Assembly: GCA_937863195.1 (NCBI GenBank) | Contig: CALMET010000116.1 | Location: 1-7,983 of the forward strand | Direction: 5' to 3' | Length of the DNA: 7,983 bases | DNA from: an uncultured bacterium | Lineage (GTDB): Bacteria > Patescibacteria > ABY1 > SG8-24 > 2-12-FULL-60-25 | Shown: piece after piece, positions 1 through 3,805 of the stretch | Layout of the letters: each line of letters begins with the position of its first letter | How positions within the stretch are numbered: position 1 is the stretch's first letter | Program-made: the position numbers and the translations under genes | The notes under the pieces: generated by a model | The model's database searches: none | Told to the model about the DNA's origin: nothing | The model's input: the letters and a program-made list of their open reading frames with translations, nothing else

Positions 1-114
1 GTTTGTCTTGGCTTTCCTTACCACTGGCCATTCAGGCCAGAGAGTCACCCCGTTATGGGCTTGCTCCGCTGCTGTTACGGACACCTTGAAACTCGTTAAG
101 TTTCTAATTTTCAT
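1..114 (-). CDS. 5' part of a small unrecognised protein gene, cut by the window edge
   Basis: An open frame of 38 codons begins at the ATG read from 114 down and runs off the left edge. The visible protein begins MKIRNLTSFKVSVTAAEQ and continues with a Trp/Pro-containing segment (TLWPEWPVV) and a basic RKAK stretch; I recognise no family. An AAAGG sequence lies 4 bases before the ATG, a weak but plausible ribosome binding site. An in-frame GTG at 153-151 is an alternative start, and the frame is closed further upstream by a TGA. An inverted repeat (126-131 with 157-162) sits just before the start, and a 14-codon frame starting at 156 ends in a TGA that overlaps this ATG as ATGA. It lies 212 bp downstream of the membrane protein gene on the same strand, so the two could be co-transcribed. 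The evidence is the open frame and plausible composition only. Confidence 0.45.
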   Translation of the reverse strand, partial: MKIRNLTSFKVSVTAAEQAHNGVTLWPEWPVVRKAKTN

Positions 115-125
115 TGAACCTTTGT

Positions 126-171
126 GAGCGGACTGCAAAGTGCAAAATCGCACATCCCGCTCTCGTTTTTT
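126..171. promoter_or_regulatory. Bulged inverted repeat before the left-edge gene
   Basis: GAGCGG (126-131) pairs with CCGCTC (157-162), enclosing an inner GTGC/GCAC pair (140-143 with 150-153). Read on the plus strand it is followed three bases later by six Ts (166-171), like a terminator, but I see no plus-strand gene ending here. Read on the minus strand it lies in the leader of the 1-114 gene and overlaps its possible leader peptide. Either role is possible. Confidence 0.35.
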
Positions 172-326
172 CTCCTGATCTCAACCCTCCGGCTTCAACG
201 CATCAAAGGGGAGAGGAAATCGGGAAAAAGAATGAAAGCGAGATCTCTTCATCATCCACCAACAATGTTGATGAATGAGTTCTGAGAGCGAAGGAGAAGA
301 GTGAGCTTCTCAACTTCGCAGGGAGT

Positions 327-668
327 TCAGTTGATGGTGATCAGCTTGCGTTCTGATCGCTGGTGATATTCGTAGTTCAGCGCAGCAGTGATAATACCTA
401 CGCTATAGTAGGCTAAGGTGAGCGTGAGCTCACCGCTCTTCCAGTAGAAGTGTGGGAGTGCAGCGAAGAAAAGCCAGCTGAAACCGCCGTAGCTAGCGAT
501 CCTTATCTTCCTCAACGTTGAGCGAGCCTCGGGAAGTGCTTCAGGTGTGACCAGCGCCAATGATCGCATGAAGCGGTAGGCGAGCCATACGAAGGAAATC
601 GAGGGTCCGCAGGCGAGCATCGTGATGATGATGAACGCGAGAACACTGCTGATGACGATGTTTTCCAT
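327..668 (-). CDS. Small predicted multi-pass membrane protein, family not recognised
   Basis: A 113-residue protein starting MENIVISSVLAF. I chose the ATG at 668 because AAGAGGT (673-679) sits 4 bases upstream on the minus strand; an ATG further out at 779 would add 37 residues without a comparable site. About three hydrophobic segments are visible: residues about 4-30, 58-75 and 78-97, separated by a charged stretch around 40-56 (PEALPEARSTLRKIR) and followed by a charged tail (YHQRSERK). This suggests an inner-membrane protein with short loops. No catalytic or binding motif is evident, so no function is offered. The nearest upstream promoters on this strand lie beyond 1220, with a terminator at 1072-1094 in between, so its own promoter is not clear. 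The long structured stretch upstream (905-1067) could belong to its leader. Confidence 0.6.
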   Translation of the reverse strand: MENIVISSVLAFIIITMLACGPSISFVWLAYRFMRSLALVTPEALPEARSTLRKIRIASYGGFSWLFFAALPHFYWKSGELTLTLAYYSVGIITAALNYEYHQRSERKLITIN

Positions 669-904
669 CTGTACCTCTTGCTTGCTGAAGATTGAAGGTT
701 CGGCTCTTTCGCCGTGTCGGTAGTAGCACCGAATAGAGAAAGACGGTTGAAGAAGAGGCTGGCGAATACCCGAGGGCATTGCCTGCGTGTGGCTTGCTAC
801 TTTCAGAGTTAGCAGTCGAAACCGCCGTGGCTGATTTTGCGCACCGCTCGCAGACGCACCGTGTTCGGCTACCTGCGAGGTTCTTCTCCACCCGTCTTTG
901 TCTA
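669..904. other. Stretch without a convincing gene, with several small hairpins
   Basis: No reading frame here looks like a real protein. On the minus strand there is a 7-bp stem with an inner 3-bp stem (847-853 with 873-879) and a 5-bp stem with a TTCG loop (812-825). The latter shares the 12-base string CGGTTTCGACTG with another hairpin at 1011-1022. The stretch may be the tail of the structured element to its right or simply the leader of the membrane protein gene. Confidence 0.4.
673..679 (-). promoter_or_regulatory. Ribosome binding site that fixes the start at 668
   Basis: AAGAGGT on the minus strand, 4 bases before the ATG at 668. It is among the clearest Shine-Dalgarno sequences in the window and supports the shorter 113-residue form over the 150-residue one. 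Confidence 0.6.
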
Positions 905-1067
905 TAACGATCGTTTCGGAGGCGGCGACTCATCGGATAAAAATCCAACGAGAAGTGGTTCAAGGCCGCCGAAGCGGTTGAATCCGTACAGGGCTCAGAT
1001 GAAGGATTCCAGTCGAAACCGGATTCCTACAGCGTCCACCTGTTTGCCTCCTCCAAAACGATCATTA
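905..1067 (-). repeat. 163-bp inverted-repeat element with nested hairpins (RNA or MITE-like)
   Basis: Arms 905-926 and 1046-1067 match as inverted repeats at 19 of 22 positions; on the minus strand two of the three mismatches become G-U pairs. Inside lie four hairpins: 929-952 (10 bp, TTTT loop), 957-985 (about 11 bp capped by a perfect CCGC-TTCG-GCGG), 1003-1028 (10 pairs, one mismatch, TTCG loop) and 1029-1043 (4 bp). Every convertible mismatch (two in the closing stem, two in 929-952, one in 1003-1028) is G-U on the minus strand and C-A on the plus strand, favouring a minus-strand RNA. The arms also start and end in TA, as a TA target duplication around a miniature inverted-repeat transposon would. 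No known RNA family was recognised. Confidence 0.55.
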
Positions 1068-1071
1068 CAAC

Positions 1072-1094
1072 AAAAAATGACGCATGAAGCGTCA
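1072..1094 (-). terminator. Canonical Rho-independent terminator, minus strand
   Basis: On the minus strand TGACGC (1094-1089) pairs with GCGTCA (1083-1078) across a 5-base loop and is followed at once by six Ts (1077-1072). It has all the standard elements and lies about 145 bases downstream of the promoter at 1223-1251. Confidence 0.75.
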
Positions 1095-1216
1095 CGGGAT
1101 ACCGAGCAAAGCAATAAGCGCTACACCTAGCCATAAAGGCCGGTAAGTTCGTTCATTGCTTGTCTTGGCTCTCCTCCGTGACAAGCTCTTAAGTTGTAAG
1201 GTTGTTACATCCTCGA
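1072..1216 (-). ncRNA. Candidate small RNA between a promoter and a terminator
   Basis: The interval runs from the expected start of transcription of the 1223-1251 promoter to the terminator at 1072-1094, about 145 nt. A perfect 7-bp stem (1158-1164 with 1180-1186) presents a 15-base loop containing GGAGGAG on the minus strand. A second 7-bp pairing (1155-1161 with 1109-1115) shares the AAGC bases with the first, so the two cannot form together; this could be a switch. An alternative is a tiny protein: one frame reads LSRRRAKTSNERTYRPLWLG and then a hydrophobic ALIALLGIP, ending in a TGA that forms the first bases of the terminator stem. It lacks an ATG (TTG at 1187 is possible) and has no well placed ribosome binding site. 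An ATG at 1157 gives only 9 codons. I favour RNA, weakly. Confidence 0.4.
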
Positions 1217-1222
1217 CGTATT

Positions 1223-1251
1223 ACTCTACCATGAATCACCTAAACTGTCAA
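1223..1251 (-). promoter_or_regulatory. Sigma70-like promoter for the 1072-1216 unit
   Basis: On the minus strand a consensus TTGACA (1251-1246) is followed after 17 bases by TAGAGT (1228-1223). The -35 is perfect and the -10 matches at four of six positions. Confidence 0.5.
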
Positions 1252-1332
1252 GTGATTGCTTTTCTTTTCTAACCTTAGCCTTTATTTAACTAACGTGGCT
1301 AACATTAGCGATATTTATGGAATATACGCCCG

Positions 1333-1355
1333 AGATAAGCCTCCTTCGCTCATCT
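1333..1355 (-). other. Hairpin with a GAAGGAG loop in the early transcript
   Basis: On the minus strand an 8-bp stem (1355-1348 with 1340-1333, one G-U pair) displays the 7-base loop GAAGGAG. It would lie just inside a transcript started at the 1368-1396 promoter. A Shine-Dalgarno-like GGAGG is thus held in a hairpin loop, as in the downstream hairpin at 1158-1186. Confidence 0.35.
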
Positions 1356-1367
1356 TATTACCATACA

Positions 1368-1396
1368 AGTATAGCACGTTTTTGACATAATAGCAA
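1368..1396 (-). promoter_or_regulatory. Sigma70-like promoter among the dyad repeats
   Basis: On the minus strand TTGCTA (1396-1391), a 17-base spacer, then TATACT (1373-1368). The -10 matches consensus at five of six positions and the -35 at four. It lies in AT-rich DNA (about one third G+C at 1261-1320) and is flanked by the CTAAnnTTAG dyads. Confidence 0.5.
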
Positions 1397-1487
1397 GTAC
1401 TAATCTTAGCCAAATTGGCTAAGAATGGGCTACATCGACCCATCGAAGCCCCCTACCCCCGCCCGACTACGCCGAGCCTTCGTCGGG

Positions 1488-1517
1488 CGACCCCTTCCCA
1501 CGTTTGTGGAAGGGGTT
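1488..1517. repeat. Inner inverted repeat, left arm
   Basis: It matches the reverse complement of 1924-1953 at 29 of 30 positions. It contains an 8-bp hairpin, and its last bases overlap the stop codon of the DUF559 gene, so the arm also forms a stem at the 3' end of that mRNA. Confidence 0.75.
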
Positions 1518-1875
1518 AGGGGCAATAGCTGCCGATGATGTGAATGACACGATCGACGTTTTCTTGTACTTCTTTGTTTGTGAAACGCAGAACATGATGA
1601 CCAACGCTTTTGAGGTAAAGCGTTCTAAGCGTGTCGTGATTTTGCTGGCCCTCGCTTTCGTGGATTGAGCCGTCTATTTCGACTACCAGTCTTGCGGTAG
1701 GGCAATAAAAGTCAACGATATAATCACCAATGCTATGCTGCCGGCGAAAACGGCAACCAAGCTGAGACCCTCGGACTCGTTCCCAGATCATACGTTCAGC
1801 GGCAGTCATAGTTGCTCTGAGCTCTCTTCTTCGGTCCTTGTATTCAGGACGGTTATAGATACGTGTAAATGTCAT
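1516..1875 (-). CDS. DUF559 / Vsr-like PD-(D/E)XK endonuclease domain protein
   Basis: A 119-residue single-domain protein, the usual size for stand-alone DUF559 proteins, which are related to very-short-patch-repair (Vsr) nucleases. The family pattern is clear: a basic N-terminus with AE at residues 26-27, the core FRRQHSIGDYIVDFYCP at 43-59, then LVVEIDGSIH at 63-72. The likely metal-binding acidic residues are D55, E66 and D68, with E27, H72 and D81 as supporting candidates, so the site appears intact. Known relatives are predicted DNA nickases or endonucleases; the substrate here is unknown. The start is the ATG at 1875, with GGAG (1885-1888) 9 bases upstream. A TTGACA stands at 1910-1915 but no good -10 follows at 17 bp. 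The gene is alone inside a symmetric inverted-repeat unit (1446-2005), and its stop lies within the left inner arm. Confidence 0.85.
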   Translation of the reverse strand: MTFTRIYNRPEYKDRRRELRATMTAAERMIWERVRGSQLGCRFRRQHSIGDYIVDFYCPTARLVVEIDGSIHESEGQQNHDTLRTLYLKSVGHHVLRFTNKEVQENVDRVIHIIGSYCP

Positions 1876-1923
1876 AGTACTTAACTCCGTTCACTTTTTA
1901 CGTTGTTGCTGTCAATAACCAAA

Positions 1924-1953
1924 AACCCCTTCCACAAATGTGGGAAGGGGTCG
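1924..1953. repeat. Inner inverted repeat, right arm
   Basis: Partner of 1488-1517. It also folds on itself (CCCCTTCC 1926-1933 with GGAAGGGG 1943-1950) and lies about 50 bp upstream of the DUF559 start. Confidence 0.75.
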
Positions 1954-1989
1954 GTAGACATATATCTAACGCACAATAAATGTGGCTAC

Positions 1990-2005
1990 CGGGGGTAGGG
2001 GGCTT
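1990..2005. repeat. Outer inverted repeat, right arm
   Basis: CGGGGGTAGGGGGCTT is the exact reverse complement of 1446-1461. It marks the right limit of the symmetric unit; the similarity stops here. Confidence 0.7.
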
Positions 2006-2032
2006 TGAGAGGCAAAATCGGATGTAATTGAA

Positions 2033-2072
2033 GACCCCGCCCTCGCCGCATTTCTACGGTTTGGACGGGGTC
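2033..2072 (-). terminator. Possible terminator of the 2077-2640 gene
   Basis: GACCCCG (2033-2039) pairs with CGGGGTC (2066-2072) around a 26-base loop that has a further CCG/CGG pair. It begins 4 bases after the stop codon on the minus strand. The T tract that follows is weak (TTCAATT), so termination efficiency is uncertain. Confidence 0.4.
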
Positions 2073-2076
2073 AGTC

Positions 2077-2640
2077 TCAGATCAGCGCCTCGAGCTCGGC
2101 GTTGGCACGCCGGTGGTTGCGCAAGCTTCGTTTCGGAGTCGGCTCTTCGGCCTCGTCCTCACTTGCTCGGCGACGCACCCGGCGGCCCTCTTCGCGGAGC
2201 GTTGCCTCCCGCTTCGCTTCGGCCCTCATCTCCTGCGAGGGAGTGAAGACCTTGAGCGGCGGGGTCGCCTCCTCGTCGACGCCACAGCAACGCGCGCAGT
2301 TGCACGAGTTGGGCTCCAGGGCCTCGAGGTCCCAACGGATCTCTCGAGCCAGGCGCTCATCTTCGCGGAGTTCGTCCCAGTTTTTCCAGGGTAGCTCGTA
2401 GTTCTCATACTCCTCACACATCTCGGATGTGAAGGACTGGAGGCTGTAGAGCAATCCCAGGGGTGGTCTGGCACCACCTGCCGCGAACAGTTTCTTCGTG
2501 ATGTCGGTCACGAGCGCGAGCTCGCCCAACATCCGAAGTTTCGGATCGTCCGTGATTTCACCACGGAGCTGAAGGTTCTTGTATTGAGCCAGGCGCGAAA
2601 CCTGACCGACCGTTTCGCCAGTGGCGATCGTCGTAAACAC
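2077..2640 (-). CDS. Unrecognised GC-rich orphan protein with a cysteine cluster
   Basis: A 187-residue protein of no family known to me. The N-terminal half (1-75) looks like an ordinary folded domain. Residues 75-108 are acidic and aromatic (CEEYENYELPWKNWDELRED). A cysteine cluster C-x-C-x2-C-C falls at residues 113-119 and, with C75, could bind metal. The tail from about 137 on is highly charged and low in complexity, with RRVRRR and KRSLRNHRR patches, as in nucleic-acid-binding or disordered tails. The start is a GTG at 2640; no ribosome binding site precedes it, and the promoter at 2647-2675 would place transcription start at or near this codon, suggesting leaderless translation. The next Met is residue 37. 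Base composition is clearly richer in G+C than rpoB. Its own promoter and terminator make it a stand-alone cassette. Confidence 0.6.
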   Translation of the reverse strand: MFTTIATGETVGQVSRLAQYKNLQLRGEITDDPKLRMLGELALVTDITKKLFAAGGARPPLGLLYSLQSFTSEMCEEYENYELPWKNWDELREDERLAREIRWDLEALEPNSCNCARCCGVDEEATPPLKVFTPSQEMRAEAKREATLREEGRRVRRRASEDEAEEPTPKRSLRNHRRANAELEALI

Positions 2641-2646
2641 GGGGAG

Positions 2647-2675
2647 TTCTTAACATAGTATGCAAAATATGTCAA
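2647..2675 (-). promoter_or_regulatory. Promoter of the 2077-2640 gene
   Basis: On the minus strand a perfect TTGACA (2675-2670) is followed after 17 bases by TAAGAA (2652-2647), a modest -10. A better-looking TACTAT (2660-2655) is only 9 bases from this -35. With either -10 the leader before the GTG at 2640 would be about 15 nt or less. Confidence 0.5.
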
Positions 2676-2709
2676 CAGTATGCTTTACATAAAAATGAGG
2701 CCAACGCAA

Positions 2710-2740
2710 AATCCCCCAACTCAGTACGAGTTAGGGGATT
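2710..2740 (-). terminator. Terminator of the 2765-3424 gene
   Basis: A stem of 12 pairs with one mismatch (2710-2722 with 2728-2740) and a 5-base loop lies 24 bp past the stop codon. On the minus strand it is followed by TTTGCG after the final ATT, a short T tract. The long stable stem makes the call good despite the modest tail. Confidence 0.65.
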
Positions 2741-2764
2741 CAGCAGTTGTGGTCTTGATGTTGC

Positions 2765-3424
2765 CTAGGCGGCGAGCTGGTCGATGAGCGACTGGCGCTC
2801 GTTCTCGCGGGCCTTGCGCGCCGAGCTGAACCGCGGGCTCTTCTTGGGGCCGTGGTTCGCTTCGTTGTAGAGGCGGTCGACGCGACTGTGCTTGTGGTTG
2901 CCCGGGATGAACCGGTGCCAGCCCTTGTAGTCGCAGTTGCGCGGGTTCCGCGGGGCGATCCACTTGGCCCGCCAGATGCGCGGGTCGTGGGTGGGGTCGA
3001 GCTCCTCGAACCGCTCGGCCCACGAGAGGGCGTCGAGCAGGCGGCGGAGGGTCGACTGCAGACGCGTCTGCTGCACCTCGAGCGCTTCCTGCATCTCGCT
3101 GAGCTCGTTGCGCTCCTCGAAGTAGTAGGGATGGTCCTCCCAGACCGGGCTCGTCAGAACCTCGTTGGCGACCGCGGTGAGACTCTGGGCCTGTCCCAGG
3201 GAGTTCTCCACGTCGCTGATGCCCTTGAGCAAGTCGAGGGACGACAGCTTGGGGAGCTCGCGAGCGTTCACCCAGAAGATGATGGCGTCTTCGCGAAGCC
3301 AGTTGATCTCCTGCATGAGGTTTCCGAAGGTCGCCGGGTAGCTCCTCATCATCTCCAGAACCCGGTTGAAGGAGACATCCGAGATATAGTGATTCACTCT
3401 ACCTGCTTTCTGGCCAATGGCCAC
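2765..3424 (-). CDS. Unrecognised GC-rich orphan protein, helical with a basic tail
   Basis: A 219-residue protein that I cannot assign. The first 95 residues look like a mixed helical domain. Residues about 100-140 (EERNELSEMQEALEVQQTRL and onward) look strongly helical and possibly coiled-coil. Residues 145-210 are rich in Arg, Lys, Trp and His (WRAKWIAPRNPRN, HRFIPGNHKHSR, GPKKSPRFSSARKARENER), which would suit nucleic-acid or RNA binding; that is inference. The start is a GTG at 3424 without a ribosome binding site; the promoter at 3439-3467 predicts a leader of only about 8 nt. Composition is about 63-75% G+C in the lines I counted, against about 42-62% in rpoB lines, pointing to a different origin. 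It is divergent from rpoB and has its own promoter and terminator. Confidence 0.6.
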   Translation of the reverse strand: MAIGQKAGRVNHYISDVSFNRVLEMMRSYPATFGNLMQEINWLREDAIIFWVNARELPKLSSLDLLKGISDVENSLGQAQSLTAVANEVLTSPVWEDHPYYFEERNELSEMQEALEVQQTRLQSTLRRLLDALSWAERFEELDPTHDPRIWRAKWIAPRNPRNCDYKGWHRFIPGNHKHSRVDRLYNEANHGPKKSPRFSSARKARENERQSLIDQLAA

Positions 3425-3438
3425 AAATGTGCCGACAC

Positions 3439-3467
3439 AATATATCTTATAATGGTCATTTTGTCAA
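3439..3467 (-). promoter_or_regulatory. Strong promoter of the 2765-3424 gene
   Basis: On the minus strand a consensus TTGACA (3467-3462), a 17-base spacer, then TATATT (3444-3439), five of six to consensus. This is the best promoter in the window. It stands back to back with the plus-strand promoter at 3483-3511, the two -35 boxes 15 bp apart. Confidence 0.7.
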
Positions 3468-3482
3468 TCATATGTTGGACGC

Positions 3483-3511
3483 TTGACCTTTTATAGTGAC
3501 CTTGGTAGAAT
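3483..3511 (+). promoter_or_regulatory. Plus-strand promoter upstream of rpoB
   Basis: TTGACC (3483-3488), a 17-base spacer, then TAGAAT (3506-3511): five of six matches at each box with ideal spacing. Transcription would start near 3518. It is the best candidate for the main rpoBC promoter or for a small RNA ending at 3656. Confidence 0.65.
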
Positions 3512-3517
3512 CCGCAC

Positions 3518-3656
3518 GAAACCACGCGGCTTGACAGGTGTTTGTACAGATACTTGTCATGGCTTTCGTGAAAGATTGATCCCCTTTCACTGCAAATGCG
3601 ATACACCCATTCTTAATCGAGTCTCCTCCCAACTTTTCCCCGTTGGGAGGCGTTTT
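3518..3656 (+). ncRNA. Structured rpoB leader or separate small RNA
   Basis: About 140 nt lie between the promoter at 3483-3511 and the terminator at 3625-3656. The first hairpin, 3533-3558, has 11 consecutive pairs with a GTAC loop; three of the pairs are G-U on the plus strand and would be C-A on the minus strand, so the plus strand is the transcribed one. The second, 3568-3590, is a perfect 7-bp stem (GTGAAAG with CTTTCAC). No convincing reading frame fills it. Either it is an attenuator controlling rpoBC, or an independent small RNA with rpoB read from a closer promoter. No antiterminator pairing partner for the terminator was found by eye. Confidence 0.45.
3625..3656 (+). terminator. Rho-independent terminator or attenuator before rpoB
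   Basis: A perfect 9-bp stem, CCTCCCAAC (3625-3633) with GTTGGGAGG (3642-3650), and an 8-base loop are followed by CGTTTT. It lies 150 bp before the rpoB start and just downstream of a plus-strand promoter. Confidence 0.7.
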
Positions 3657-3754
3657 GATATTTTGGTCGCTTTCCGGTGTGATTTCACCTAATCAAAACA
3701 AGCGTTTTGTGTTTTTGCGGCGACGCCCGTCACCCCTGGCGGCTCTGTCTTTTT

Positions 3755-3782
3755 TTGACGGCCCCGCGGCAAAGCATAACAA
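3755..3782 (+). promoter_or_regulatory. Possible rpoB-proximal promoter
   Basis: TTGACG (3755-3760), a 16-base spacer, then TAACAA (3777-3782). The -35 is good and the -10 weak. It would give an rpoB leader of about 18 nt and let rpoBC escape the terminator at 3625-3656. Confidence 0.3.
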
Positions 3783-3805
3783 CGTTCATTATTTTCATCG
3801 CTCCC

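Larger units (their letters stand above)
1269..1423. promoter_or_regulatory. Array of CTAAnnTTAG dyads plus a 19-bp palindrome
   Basis: Three copies of CTAAnnTTAG stand at 1269-1278, 1299-1308 and 1400-1409. The first two are 30 bp apart, about three helical turns. The third overlaps a perfect 19-bp palindrome, CTTAGCCAAATTGGCTAAG, at 1405-1423. The sites flank the minus-strand promoter at 1368-1396, the palindrome lying just upstream of its -35. Repeated dyads placed like this are typical of transcription-factor operators; the factor is unknown. Confidence 0.5.
1446..2005. mobile_element. Putative DUF559 unit bounded by nested inverted repeats
   Basis: An outer perfect 16-bp inverted repeat (1446-1461, AAGCCCCCTACCCCCG, against 1990-2005) and an inner 30-bp inverted repeat with one mismatch (1488-1517 against 1924-1953) frame a single gene. 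Each inner arm is itself a hairpin (CCCCTTCC with GGAAGGGG). Between outer and inner arms each side carries another stem: 1461-1467 with 1482-1488 on the left, and 1953-1957 with 1986-1990 on the right. The symmetry suggests one unit that moved together. I see no target duplication and no transposase, so mobility would need a helper enzyme or the nuclease itself. 'Mobile element' is an inference from the architecture. Confidence 0.5.

Noticed and set aside
24..40. CTGGCC/GGCCAG hairpin near the left edge
   Set aside because: It lies inside the 1-114 reading frame and has no T tract, so it is probably incidental.
669..779. N-terminal extension of the membrane protein to the ATG at 779
   Set aside because: The added 37 residues are not membrane-like and no ribosome binding site precedes 779, whereas AAGAGGT precedes the ATG at 668.
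541..963. 140-codon minus-strand open frame
   Set aside because: It overlaps the membrane protein gene in another frame, begins with TTG, and encodes a Ser/Arg/His-rich product unlike a folded protein. A CVCERC string alone is not enough.
837..1130. 97-codon plus-strand open frame
   Set aside because: Low-complexity Arg/Ser/Pro product without a ribosome binding site. It crosses the minus-strand hairpin element and terminator.
1..1178. AGCCAAGACAA shared on the minus strand at the left edge and near 1170
   Set aside because: An 11-base identity in a window of this size is expected by chance, and similarity fades on both sides.
905..1216. Known RNAs: tmRNA, RNase P RNA, SRP RNA, 6S RNA, T-box or common riboswitches
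   Set aside because: I looked for their signature strings (GGAAAGUCC-type RNase P core, tmRNA ends and tag, SRP GGAAGGAAGCAGCC-type loop, tRNA-like TTCGA arms) and found none convincing.
2852..3496. 214-codon plus-strand open frame opposite the 2765-3424 gene
   Set aside because: Its product is dominated by Val, Leu, Arg and Glu as expected of the antisense of a GC-rich gene. The minus frame has the promoter, terminator and better composition.
3707..3805. 33-codon upstream extension of rpoB from a TTG
   Set aside because: The residues do not resemble any RpoB N-terminus, and the beta family pattern begins shortly after the ATG at 3806.
3518..3805. L10-type ribosomal leader before rpoB
   Set aside because: rplJ and rplL are not in the window and no characteristic kink-turn pattern was recognised, so only an unnamed structured leader can be supported.
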